DNA of 64,000 nt from DASRJG01 sp964647625 (GTDB lineage Bacteria > Acidobacteriota > Polarisedimenticolia > Polarisedimenticolales > DASRJG01). The notes under the pieces are model-generated. The model had not been told where the DNA came from. It made no database searches and was given only the letters and a program-made list of their open reading frames with translations. Position numbers and translations under genes: made by a program. Each line of letters opens with the position of its first letter. Positions within the stretch are counted from its first letter, which is position 1. Below, piece after piece: positions 43,119 to 51,818 of the stretch. The stretch lies in assembly GCA_964647625.1 (NCBI GenBank), contig CAZYHZ010000010.1:1-64000 (forward strand), in the 5' to 3' direction.

Positions 43119-46097
43119 GTGGCAGCGAGATTATTGATAGGGCTTGCCCTGGCCGGCCTGGCACGTCCAGCCGCCGCCACCCCCCCATCCCCGCCGGTCC
43201 TGGGCGACCCCGGGTTCGACCTTCGAACCTGGCAGTCCGATGATGGGCTCCCGAGCGACGCGGTGATCGCGATTGCACAGACGCCCGATGGGTACCTGTG
43301 GGTCGGGACGAACGGCGGGCTCGCCCGCTTCGACGGCGCACGCTTCACCGTCTTCGATCGACGCTCGACGCCGGAGCTCGCGAGCGATCAGTGCGGCCCG
43401 TTCCTGCTCGACGGATCCGGGGCTCTCTGGATCGGCACGATGGGAGGAGGTCTGACCCGATACGCCGACGGGCGCTTCACGAGCTACGGCCCGCGCGAGG
43501 GCGCGACGTTCGAATACATCATCTCGATGATCGCGGATGCGGACGGACGGCTGTGGCTCGGGACGAATGACCGGCTTCACGTGTGGGACGGCAAGCGCTT
43601 CAAGGCGTTCGGTCCGGACGACGGCGTGACGATGCCGAGGCCGATGCCCATCCTGGTCGATGCGCAAAATCGCGTGTGGCTCACGGGCCTCCACGGCGAG
43701 TTCGGGTACTTCCAGAATGGAGCGTTCCATGCCTCGGCGGCGGGAGAAGAGCTCGTGCCGTCGCGATTCGCGCGCCCGGTCCGGCCGATCGCCGGGCCGC
43801 GCGGCTCGATGTGGATCATCCAGTCCGACTCGCCGCGGCTCACGCGCTGGGACGGCACGCGGGACGAGGCGTTCGACCTCGCGCCCTCGGGACCCGTCGA
43901 TGCGATCGGGCGGGTGGTCGAGGGGCGATTCGGAGACGTCTGGGTCGGGATGCGGGAGAGCGGCCTTCGATTGATTCGGGGCGGCCACGTGACTTCGATC
44001 GGCACCGCCGACGGCCTCCCGGCCGGCCCCATCGCCGCGCTCATGGCCGATCGCGAAGGCAACGTCTGGGTCGGAAACAGCGGCGGGCTCACGCGTATCA
44101 AGCCGCGCAGCTTCTCCGCGCTCGGCGCGGCGGGAGGGCTGGAGCGGGAGCGGACGTGGGCGGTCTACGAAGACCGTCGCGGCGATCTTTGGATCGGAAC
44201 GGACAGCGTCGCGTGGCGCCTCTCCGAAGGCCGTCTGACACGGTTCGGACCCGCCGGCGGGCTTCCGGCGAATGGAGTGACGAGCTTCGTCGAGGACGGC
44301 CAGGGGACCCTGTGGGTCGGGTCGACCGGCGGATTGGCGCGCTTCGACCGAGAGCGGCTGGTCCCCCTCGATCCATCGCAGAAGCTGCGCTCCGACAACA
44401 TCCGGGCGCTCGCGCGCGATCGCGCGGGCCGCGTGTGGATCGGGACCGCAGCCGGCGCGACGCTGATGGACCACGGAGCGATCGTCCGTTCGTACACGTC
44501 CGCCGACGGGTTGGCCGGCGATTGGGTCCGGTACATCCATGAGGACGCGACGGGCGACGTCTGGCTGGCGACCACGTCCGGCTTGAGCCGTCTCCACGAG
44601 GGGCGGTTCACCACGTTTCTCGTCAAGGATGGGCTTGCCGACGACCGCGTACTCGCGATCCACGAGACGCATGACGGTGCCCTTTGGTTCGGCACCTACC
44701 GCGGCGGACTCTCGCGATACAAGAACGGCCGCTTCGCGACCGTCGCGCGTGCTGCGGGTCTTCACGACGACACGGTGCTCCGCATCCTGGAAGACGATCG
44801 GGGGGCGTTCTGGATGTCCTCTCCGCACGGCGTCTTCCGTGCCGCCCGGAAGGATCTCGACGACGTCGCGGACGGGAAGGCGCGTGCGCTGACTTCGATC
44901 TCCTACGACAAGACGGACGGGCTCCCGACGACCGACTGCGGCGGAGGAACGCAGCCGGCGGGGTGGCGCGCGCGCGACGGACGATTGTGGTTCCCCACCG
45001 GCCGCGGGATCACGGTCGTCGATCCGGCGCGCGTGCGCGTCAACGCTCTGCCCCCCGCGGTGCGCATCGAAGAGGTCCTCTACGATCGCGTCCACTCCGG
45101 AGGCACCGACGGCGCGGTGCTTCCCGCCGGGAGCAAGACGGTGGAGATCCACTACACCGCGACGCTCCTCGGCGCGCCGGACCGGGTGCGGTTCCGTTAC
45201 CGGCTGGAGCCATTCGACAGCGACTGGGTCGATGCCGGCTCGCGCCGGATCGCGTACTTCACGGCGCTCCGTCCCGGGCGATACCGATTCCATGTCACCG
45301 CGGCGAACGAATCCGGTGTTTGGAACCCGGCCGGAGCGGTCTACGATCTGCGCGTGAAGCCGCACGCCTACGAGACGCCCGCGTTCTTTGCGGCCGTGGC
45401 GCTCCTGCTCTCGCTTTCGGGCTGGGGCGCGTACCGCCTTCGCGTCAAGCAGATCGAAGCGCGGTATGCCGCCGTCCTTTCCGAGCGCGGGCGGATCGCG
45501 CGGGAGCTGCACGACACGATCGCGCAAGGGTTCACGGGCGTCTCGATGCAGCTCGAGGCGGCGTCGGCCAAGCTCTCCGGCGCTCCCGACGACGTGAAGG
45601 ACAACCTCGACCGCGCGCGTATCCTCGTGAAGACGAGCCTGAGCGACGCGCGCCGGTCGGTCCGCGCGCTCCGCCCTCACGTGCTCGAATCGGGCGACCT
45701 CGCCGAATCGCTGCGCACCGTCGTCACCCAGCTGACCGCCGGGACCGACGTGCGCGCCTCTGTGCGGACGAGGGGCCCCAACAAGCGCTTGCCCCTCGCC
45801 GTCGAGGACACGGTCTTCCGGATCGGACAGGAAGCGATGACGAACGCGGTCCGCCACGGCGGCTGCCGCTCGCTCACCGTCGACCTCGACGTCGCCTCCG
45901 GCCTCGCCGTGCTCACGGTGTCGGACGACGGGAACGGCTTCGATCCCGCCGCGGCAAAGGAAGGATCGGGTCTTTCGGGAATGAGAGAGCGTGCCGCCCA
46001 GGCAGGCGGCAGCATCGAGGTGGTCAGCGCGCCGGGAGCCGGGACGAGCCTCATCGCGTCGATCCCCGTCCGCTCCCGCGCCGAGGATCGGGCGTGA
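43119..46097 (+). CDS. Two-component sensor histidine kinase with propeller sensor (Reg_prop, Y_Y_Y, HisKA_3)
   Basis: 992 residues from the GTG that starts the signal peptide (VAARLLIGLALAGLARPAAA); an ATG 87 bases upstream (METARK) is the alternative. About twelve repeats like GYLWVGTNGGLARFDG, GALWIGTMGGGLTRY, GDVWVGMRESGLRL form two periplasmic seven-bladed propellers (~20-650), then a Y_Y_Y domain (~690-780), one membrane helix (~790-815), HisKA_3 dimerisation with phosphorylated His in ARELHDTIAQGF, and a HATPase with AMTNAVRHGG and DDGNGFDP. This is the one-membrane-helix, NarL-partner class common in Bacteroidota and Acidobacteriota, which often senses glycans. Coupled by GTGA to its response regulator. 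Confidence 0.9.
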   Translation: MAARLLIGLALAGLARPAAATPPSPPVLGDPGFDLRTWQSDDGLPSDAVIAIAQTPDGYLWVGTNGGLARFDGARFTVFDRRSTPELASDQCGPFLLDGSGALWIGTMGGGLTRYADGRFTSYGPREGATFEYIISMIADADGRLWLGTNDRLHVWDGKRFKAFGPDDGVTMPRPMPILVDAQNRVWLTGLHGEFGYFQNGAFHASAAGEELVPSRFARPVRPIAGPRGSMWIIQSDSPRLTRWDGTRDEAFDLAPSGPVDAIGRVVEGRFGDVWVGMRESGLRLIRGGHVTSIGTADGLPAGPIAALMADREGNVWVGNSGGLTRIKPRSFSALGAAGGLERERTWAVYEDRRGDLWIGTDSVAWRLSEGRLTRFGPAGGLPANGVTSFVEDGQGTLWVGSTGGLARFDRERLVPLDPSQKLRSDNIRALARDRAGRVWIGTAAGATLMDHGAIVRSYTSADGLAGDWVRYIHEDATGDVWLATTSGLSRLHEGRFTTFLVKDGLADDRVLAIHETHDGALWFGTYRGGLSRYKNGRFATVARAAGLHDDTVLRILEDDRGAFWMSSPHGVFRAARKDLDDVADGKARALTSISYDKTDGLPTTDCGGGTQPAGWRARDGRLWFPTGRGITVVDPARVRVNALPPAVRIEEVLYDRVHSGGTDGAVLPAGSKTVEIHYTATLLGAPDRVRFRYRLEPFDSDWVDAGSRRIAYFTALRPGRYRFHVTAANESGVWNPAGAVYDLRVKPHAYETPAFFAAVALLLSLSGWGAYRLRVKQIEARYAAVLSERGRIARELHDTIAQGFTGVSMQLEAASAKLSGAPDDVKDNLDRARILVKTSLSDARRSVRALRPHVLESGDLAESLRTVVTQLTAGTDVRASVRTRGPNKRLPLAVEDTVFRIGQEAMTNAVRHGGCRSLTVDLDVASGLAVLTVSDDGNGFDPAAAKEGSGLSGMRERAAQAGGSIEVVSAPGAGTSLIASIPVRSRAEDRA

Positions 46098-46717
46098 GCG
46101 TGGAAAAGATCAGGATCGCGATCGTGGACGATCACCCGATCTTTCGGGAGGGGCTCAAGGCCGTTCTCGAGACCGATCCGGACTTCGTGGTCGTCGCCGA
46201 GGCCGGAGATGGGCGTGACGGCATCGCGACTTTCAAGGAGCATCGCCCGGACTTGATGCTCATGGACCTTCGGATGCCGCGCATGGACGGAGCCGATGCG
46301 ATCGCGGCGATCCTCCGAACCGATCCGGCCGCCCGCGTCGTCGTCCTGACCACCTTCGACGGCGACGAGCACATCCACAAGGCGCTGGCCCTCGGCGCCA
46401 AGGGATATCTGCTGAAGGACGCGACGCGGGACGAGATCCTCCTCGCCGTCCGGACGGTCCACGGCGGAAAGCGATTCATTCCCGCCGGCGTCGCGACGCG
46501 ACTGGCCGAGCGTCCGATCGGCCGCGAGCTGACCGAGCGCGAGATCCAGGTGCTCGAAGGGATCGCGTCCGGCCTGTCCAACAAGGAGATCGGCGACGAG
46601 CTCGGGATCGCCGAGGCCACCGTCAAATCCCACGTGAACGGCATCCTCGCCAAGCTCGAAGCGAAAGACCGCACCGACGCCGCGATGATCGCGCTCAAGC
46701 GCGGCCTCATCCGATAG
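46094..46717 (+). CDS. NarL/FixJ-family response regulator, partner of the propeller kinase
   Basis: 207 residues from GTG overlapping the kinase stop. Receiver domain with acidic pocket (VDDHP), phosphorylated Asp in MLMDLRMPRMDG, Thr in VVLTTFD and Lys in LLKDAT. C-terminal LuxR-type HTH: LTEREIQVLEGIASGLSNK and KEIGDELGIAEATVKSHV. Almost certainly the cognate transcription regulator of the upstream kinase. The stop is followed without a gap by a long inverted repeat. Confidence 0.93.
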   Translation: MSVEKIRIAIVDDHPIFREGLKAVLETDPDFVVVAEAGDGRDGIATFKEHRPDLMLMDLRMPRMDGADAIAAILRTDPAARVVVLTTFDGDEHIHKALALGAKGYLLKDATRDEILLAVRTVHGGKRFIPAGVATRLAERPIGRELTEREIQVLEGIASGLSNKEIGDELGIAEATVKSHVNGILAKLEAKDRTDAAMIALKRGLIR

Positions 46718-46910
46718 TAGGGGACACTCCCTTTTTCCACCCAAAAGGGGACATTCGTCTTTTTCTTCCAAAGGGAACAGGGGACAGTCCCCTTGTTCTT
46801 TTGAAGCTTCGCACTCTGAAGCTTTGTAAGAAAAAGGGGACTGTCCCCTGTTCCCTTTGGAAGAAAAAGACGAATGTCCCCTTTTGGGTGGAAAAAGGGA
46901 GCGTCCCCTA
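46718..46910. repeat. Long inverted repeat, copy 3, about 90-base arms
   Basis: The longest of the three palindromic elements. Left arm: TAGGGGACACTCCCTTTTTC, CACCCAAAAGGGGACATTCG, then the core GGGGACAGTCCCC; the right arm is its near-perfect reverse complement, with AAGCTTC / GAAGCTT at the centre. It starts directly after the response-regulator stop. Two different GGGGAC units (ending ACACTCCC and ACATTCGT) are stacked on the shared core, as if elements had been inserted inside one another. Confidence 0.87.
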
Positions 46911-46935
46911 CTTCAGGAGGATGCCGGCGGGCCGG

Positions 46936-46951
46936 GACGTTCCGTAACGTC
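46936..46951. promoter_or_regulatory. Palindrome upstream of orphan HTH gene, candidate operator
   Basis: GACGTT-CCGT-AACGTC is a perfect six-base inverted repeat with four-base spacer, ending five bases before the ATG of the small HTH protein. Its size suits a dimeric LuxR-type HTH. Autoregulation is inferred from position only. Confidence 0.4.
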
Positions 46952-46956
46952 ACGGG

Positions 46957-47181
46957 ATGGACATCGATCGCCGCCTATTGACCGACCGCGAGCGATTGGT
47001 CCTCGAATGGATCGCGCAGGGGCTGTCGAACCGCGAGATCGGGATCGAGCTGTCGATCGCCGAGGGAACGGTCAAGGGCCACGTCCGGCGAATCCTGCGG
47101 AAGCTCGGAGCCGCGAACCGCACGGAGGCTGCGGTCACCGCGTTCCGGCAGGGGCGCCTCCATCGAAAGTTGGACGGCTGA
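46957..47181 (+). CDS. Stand-alone LuxR-type HTH protein (no receiver domain)
   Basis: 74 residues from ATG, almost entirely a GerE/LuxR DNA-binding domain: LTDRERLVLEWIAQGLSNRE, IGIELSIAEGTVKGHVRRIL, RKLGAANRTEAAV. It is close in sequence to the HTH of the response regulator encoded 240 bases upstream (SNKEIGDELGIAEATVKSHV), suggesting descent from a receiver-HTH protein that lost its receiver, or recruitment as an unregulated DNA-binding partner. Similar in layout to GerE. The ribosome site is weak (ACGGG). Confidence 0.8.
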   Translation: MDIDRRLLTDRERLVLEWIAQGLSNREIGIELSIAEGTVKGHVRRILRKLGAANRTEAAVTAFRQGRLHRKLDG

Positions 47182-47250
47182 CGGCACCCATCGAACGATG
47201 CCTTCGGGACGTCGCTCCCGTAGCTTTTCAGGCATCGAAGGAGGACGACC

Positions 47251-48258
47251 ATGGTTCGCACGCGTCGTATCGAATCGTTGATTGCGGTGCTCGCCGTCGC
47301 CGGATGCGTCGCCGCCGCCTACCCGGTGCGGGCCGGGGCGTTCGAGTCGGAGCTCGGCTCCGATCCGGCGAAGCTCAAGAGCGACGTCAAGCTCAGCATG
47401 ATGAACGGCGACGGGAACGGGAGCGAGAGCGGGCGGGGGCCCGTCCCGTACCTCAAAGCCCTCGGCGCGCCACCCAAGCGCGTCGGGCTGATCTCGTTCT
47501 ACGTCTGGGACTGCGGCAACAAGAAGGAGAACTCGTACAACATCTACGCAGGCGACTACGTCTACCGCACGAAGACGACGCGCCGGCGCAACGTCGAGGC
47601 CGCGGCGGTCGACATGCTGGCGACCGAGCTGCACGACGCCTCGATCGTCGCTCTGAAGGACGCATTCGCGTCGGGCGGGATGCAGCTTTTGACCCCCGAC
47701 GAGTTCCTCGACACCGACGCGAAAAAGGAGCTCTACGCCGGCTTCAAGCCGGAGCACGGCGGCATGGAGACGTTCATCAAGTCGGTGGACCACTGGGCGG
47801 ACAAGGACAGCTGGAAGTTCTCCGGCGCGCCGGACGGCTACCGGGTCCTCGAGCTGACGAACGTCGGCGACGTCAAGGGCAACCACTTCCAGCTGGCGAC
47901 GACCGGCATCGGCGTCGGAAAGGTGGCGAATTCCGAAGGGCACGATTTCGCGCAGCAGCTCGGGCTCGACGCCGTCGTGATCCTCTACAACGTCGTTCAG
48001 GCCGAGAACAAGGACATCCGCATGCGCGGATCGTACATGTACATGTTCGGGCCGAACCCGGTCCCCGACACCGGCCAGAGCCTCTACTGGCGCGGCCATC
48101 AGTACTCGGGTGTGTATCTCCGGATGGACGTGCCGTTCATCAAGACGACCAAGGACGGCCAGCTCGTGGATGCCGACTATTCCGGATACGCGGCCGTGGC
48201 GAGCGCCCTCGGCGCGCGGATGGCCGAGCACCTCAGGGAAAAGACGAGCGGGAATTAG
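47251..48258 (+). CDS. Exported protein of unknown function
   Basis: 335 residues from ATG with AAGGAGG eight bases upstream. The N-terminus is a signal peptide with possible lipobox VAGC at ~19. The mature part reads as one compact alpha/beta domain: RVGLISFYVWDCGNKKENSY, VAAELH-like helix (VDMLATELHDASIVALKDAF), QLGLDAVVILYNVVQAEN, SYMYMFGPNPVPDTGQSLYW. No family recognised. Its TAG overlaps the stop of the convergent kinase gene by four bases. Confidence 0.72.
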   Translation: MVRTRRIESLIAVLAVAGCVAAAYPVRAGAFESELGSDPAKLKSDVKLSMMNGDGNGSESGRGPVPYLKALGAPPKRVGLISFYVWDCGNKKENSYNIYAGDYVYRTKTTRRRNVEAAAVDMLATELHDASIVALKDAFASGGMQLLTPDEFLDTDAKKELYAGFKPEHGGMETFIKSVDHWADKDSWKFSGAPDGYRVLELTNVGDVKGNHFQLATTGIGVGKVANSEGHDFAQQLGLDAVVILYNVVQAENKDIRMRGSYMYMFGPNPVPDTGQSLYWRGHQYSGVYLRMDVPFIKTTKDGQLVDADYSGYAAVASALGARMAEHLREKTSGN

Positions 48259-51200
48259 CGCGTGGGGGGCGGTGCGGTGGAGAGCTCTTTTCGAAGCCGC
48301 TCCGCTTCGTTCGAAAAGTACGGGCTCTGGCACTCCGCAACCAGCGCTGCGTAATCGCGGAGCCGCTCCCGCGCTTCGTCGATCCGGGACGCTTTGACGA
48401 GCGCGTCCACGTGCATGGGTCCGATCCACAGACGGCTGACCCGCGCGTCGGTGCCCTCGGTCAGCCGCAGGATGTCCTCGAAAATCCCGATCGCCTCCTC
48501 GAGACGTCCCCTCCGCAGGCGCAGCTCCCCCAGCACGCGGCGCGCTTCCGTGCGCATGTAGAGCAAGTGGGCTGCGTCGGCGCGCTCCGCGGCGGCGTCG
48601 GCGGTCTTCTCGGCGGTCTCGAAGTCCCCGCCGTTCGCCTGCGCGAGCGCGAGGTAGGTGTGCATCAAGAGTGCCGCGCGGCGCTCACCGATCGTCTCCG
48701 CGAGCTCGAGCCCGGCCGCGAACACGCCGGCGGCTTTCTCGGGCTCGTCGAGCATGACGAGCGAGAGCCCCTCGTAGAGATGGGTCCAGGTCGCGCGCTC
48801 GCGCGAGTGGAGCCGCCCGGCCAGCTCACGCTCGATCACGGCGTAGCCGAGCGCGGCCTTCCATTCGCCGGTCGTGCAAGCGTTTTCGCCGAGGAACTCG
48901 TGGCCGACGGCCTGCGCGAGCAGGATGTTGTGGGCTTTCCCGAATTCGATCGCGGTGCGCGCGATCCGGTCGGCATCGGCCAGCAGCCCCAGGTGCTGAT
49001 AGGCACCGGCCGAGTAGGCGAGGATCTGAGTCAGCGTCGAGGCATGAAGCGTCGGCAGGGGCGAGCCGTCCGCGGGCGGGGCCGCGAGCGCCTGCGCGCG
49101 CGCCAAGATCTCCGCGGCCTTCCGATGCTGGCCCGACAGGTGGTGGAATCGTGCTTCGATCATCAGCGCGTTCGCCGTCTCGATCGGATGGGCGTCCGGG
49201 TCCAGCACCTCGAGGGCACGGCGGACGTATTCGAGGCCCCGCGGATCGCCGACGGCGACGAGCGACGAGGCCGCCTGACACTGGAGGGTCGCCCTGGCGG
49301 CCGGATCGTCGGTCAACGCGAGCGCGCGCTCGAAGTGAGAGGCGGCCTCGACGAAGTTCCCGCTGATGATGTGGGTCTTCCCGATCGATTCTTCGAGGGC
49401 GAGCTCTTCGTCCTCGCGCCCGAGCGCCTGCGCGCATTCGAGCGCGCGGCCGTACGCCGCGATCGCCTCGTCGTACGCGAATAGGCCGAGGGCATCGGCC
49501 CCCGCGCGCTTGGCCCAGAACAATCCCCGGTCGTGCTCGCCCGCTTCGTGGAAGTGATGGGCGAGCTTCTCCGCGGGGACGCGCGACTCCTCGCGGACCC
49601 GCTCGAGCCCGTTCGCCGTCCGCAGATGGAGCCGGCGCCGCCGGATCGGGTTCAGCTCCTCGTAGAGGACCTCGCGGATCTTGTCGTGCGTGAACGAGAA
49701 CGATTCCTCGCGGCCGGCGGAGAGAAGCTGCGCGCTGACGGCCTCGTCGACGGCATCGAGCAGCGCGTCCTCGCCGCGGTCGCCGGCGATCGCGAGCAGC
49801 TCCTTGAACTCGAACGTCTTCCCCAGGACCGCCGCCGCCCGCAGCACCTCGGCGCACTCGGGGGCAATGCGATCGAGGCGGTGCCCGATGGCCGCCTTCA
49901 CGCTTTGCGGGATCGACAGGTTGGCGACCTCGTCCCAGACCCAACGTCCACCCTCGCGCCGAACGGATCCGCTCTCGATCAGCGCCTTCACGACCTCCTC
50001 GACGAAGAATGGGTTCCCCTCCGTCTCCCGGTAGACGGCGTCGGCGAACTCCTTGCCGATGCTCTCCGCGAGGAGTGCTGCGATCTGCTCGCGCGTCTGC
50101 GCCGGGCCGAAACGCTTGAGCGCGATCCGCGTCGTCAATCGCTCGCGATTCCATTCGACCAACGCACCCGAGAGCGGGTGCGCACGATCCAGCTCCATCT
50201 CGCGGTAGGACGCGCAGAACAGCACGCGCTCGCCGTGGAGCCCTCGAAGCAGCCGCCCCATGAGCCACAGGGAGCTCGCATCGGCCCAGTGGAGGTCGTC
50301 GATGTAGAAGAGGACCGAGCGCGCGGACGCCGCGGATCGGATCACGACGGCGACGGTGTCGGCGAACAGCAGCCGCTCCTCGTGCGGTGACAGCTCGGGA
50401 CGGTCGGAAAACGGGCCGAGCCGCGTGTCGATCTCGGGGGCCAGCCGCGCGATCCGAGAGGCGGCGTCTCCGAGGAGCGCGCGCAAGCGGCCGTCGTCGG
50501 GCTCGTCGCGCACGAGCCGCCGGAACGCCTCGGCGAACGGCAGATACGGGGTCGCGGCCTCGTACTCGTAGCAGGCGCCGGTCATCACGAGCGCGCCGTC
50601 GAGCGCCGCCTGAATGAGAAGCTCCCGCGCGAGCCGCGTCTTGCCGGCGCCGGGCTCGCCGCTGATGAGCAGACAGTGATTCGCGCCCTCGCGTGCGCGG
50701 CGCCAGAGCTCGCGCGCCTCCTGGAGCTCCTCGACGCGGCCAACGAGACGGCCCCGCGCGAGAGCGTCGAGGATCGCGACGGTCGCGCCCGTTCCACCGC
50801 CGTCCCCCTCGTCCGGCCTCGTGAGCGAGGCTGCCAACGCCTCCCGCACTTCGGCCGCCGACGCGAACCGCTGCGCGGGCTGCTTGGCGAGAAGCCGGAC
50901 GATCACCGCGTCGAGCGCCGCCGGAACCAAGGGGCGAATCGACCGCGGCGGCACGACCGGCGCGTGCACGTGCTGGCTGACCACCTCGAGAGGACGCGCG
51001 CCGGTGAACGGAAGCCGGCCGGTGACGAGCTCGTACAGCACGACGCCCAGGGCGTAGAGATCCGCCCGCCCGTCGACCGTCTCGCCCATCGCCTGCTCGG
51101 GCGCCATGTACGACACGGTGCCGACGATGGCTCCGGAATCCGTCACCCGCTGCGAGGCGGTCGCTCGGGCGGCGACGCCCAGATCCGCCAGCTTGATCTG

Positions 51201-51686
51201 GCGCGAGGTCGCCGTGCCCGTCAGGAGGACATTGTCGGGCTTGAGATCCCGATGAACGACGCCGTGCGCGTGGGCGTGCTCCAGGGCGTCGCAGATCCGC
51301 ATTCCGATGCGAACGATCTCGGACAGCTCCGCCGGAGCGGCCTCGTGAAGGTTCGGCCCCTCGACGAGCTCCATGACGAAGAACGGGATGCCGCCGTGAT
51401 CGCCGACGTCGTAGACCGCCACGACCGCGGGGTGATTCAGCGCGGCGGCGGCGCGGGCTTCGCGGACAAGGCGCTCGGCCGCGGTCTTGGACGCCGCGGC
51501 CGCCGGCAGCAGCTTGATCGCCACGGTGCGCTCGAGCTCGCGGTCTCGCGCCTTGAAGACGACGCCCATCCCGCCGCGGCCCAGCTCCTTTTCGAGCGTG
51601 TACCGGCCCGCGAGCGTCACGCCGGGCGCCAATCGAGGAAGATCGACAGCCTCGAAGCGCTGGGTCTCGTCGAACTCCGTGGCCAT
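48255..51686 (-). CDS. Ser/Thr protein kinase - AAA ATPase - TPR signalling protein
   Basis: 1,143 residues from ATG; an in-frame start 18 bases upstream is possible. Kinase domain ~25-290: glycine loop LGRGGMGVVFKARD, Lys in VAIKLLP, catalytic HRDLKPDN, DLG in place of DFG, GTVSYMAPEQ. Then an AAA/NTPase module of the adenylate-cyclase/MalT type (~320-700): Walker A GEPGAGKTRLAREL, Walker B VLFYIDDLHWAD. The remaining ~450 residues are helical TPR-like repeats. No transmembrane helix is seen between modules, so cytoplasmic. This layout couples a Hanks-type kinase to a STAND-like switch; targets unknown. Ends in a four-base overlap with the convergent gene. Confidence 0.88.
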   Translation of the reverse strand: MATEFDETQRFEAVDLPRLAPGVTLAGRYTLEKELGRGGMGVVFKARDRELERTVAIKLLPAAAASKTAAERLVREARAAAALNHPAVVAVYDVGDHGGIPFFVMELVEGPNLHEAAPAELSEIVRIGMRICDALEHAHAHGVVHRDLKPDNVLLTGTATSRQIKLADLGVAARATASQRVTDSGAIVGTVSYMAPEQAMGETVDGRADLYALGVVLYELVTGRLPFTGARPLEVVSQHVHAPVVPPRSIRPLVPAALDAVIVRLLAKQPAQRFASAAEVREALAASLTRPDEGDGGGTGATVAILDALARGRLVGRVEELQEARELWRRAREGANHCLLISGEPGAGKTRLARELLIQAALDGALVMTGACYEYEAATPYLPFAEAFRRLVRDEPDDGRLRALLGDAASRIARLAPEIDTRLGPFSDRPELSPHEERLLFADTVAVVIRSAASARSVLFYIDDLHWADASSLWLMGRLLRGLHGERVLFCASYREMELDRAHPLSGALVEWNRERLTTRIALKRFGPAQTREQIAALLAESIGKEFADAVYRETEGNPFFVEEVVKALIESGSVRREGGRWVWDEVANLSIPQSVKAAIGHRLDRIAPECAEVLRAAAVLGKTFEFKELLAIAGDRGEDALLDAVDEAVSAQLLSAGREESFSFTHDKIREVLYEELNPIRRRRLHLRTANGLERVREESRVPAEKLAHHFHEAGEHDRGLFWAKRAGADALGLFAYDEAIAAYGRALECAQALGREDEELALEESIGKTHIISGNFVEAASHFERALALTDDPAARATLQCQAASSLVAVGDPRGLEYVRRALEVLDPDAHPIETANALMIEARFHHLSGQHRKAAEILARAQALAAPPADGSPLPTLHASTLTQILAYSAGAYQHLGLLADADRIARTAIEFGKAHNILLAQAVGHEFLGENACTTGEWKAALGYAVIERELAGRLHSRERATWTHLYEGLSLVMLDEPEKAAGVFAAGLELAETIGERRAALLMHTYLALAQANGGDFETAEKTADAAAERADAAHLLYMRTEARRVLGELRLRRGRLEEAIGIFEDILRLTEGTDARVSRLWIGPMHVDALVKASRIDEARERLRDYAALVAECQSPYFSNEAERLRKELSTAPPPTR

Positions 51687-51721
51687 GTCCCGCGAGCGTA
51701 ACACGCGCCGCGGAGGACCAT

Positions 51722-51790
51722 CGAGAACGCGAGATTCGCGAACAGGCCGAAGCCGCTGAGGATGTAGTCGAACGTCCCGGTCGTGTTAAG
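51722..51790 (-). pseudogene. Remnant of a beta-barrel C-terminus
   Basis: On the minus strand, about 22 codons read as DYILSGFGLFANLAF, strikingly like the last residues of the beta-barrel protein encoded next door on the other strand (NYTVTGLGIYATLAF), but without stop codon directly after the final Phe and without any upstream barrel. It lies in the short gap between the kinase gene and the beta-barrel gene. Best read as the relic of an inverted duplicate. A chance match is possible because only the terminal strand can be compared. Confidence 0.4.
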
Positions 51791-51818
51791 ATCCGCGCCC
51801 AAGTGCAAGGAGGAGTCG

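Noticed and set aside
23934..46910. Repeated GGGGAC units considered as CRISPR repeats
   Set aside because: They are inverted, not direct, without regular unique spacers, and no cas gene is present.
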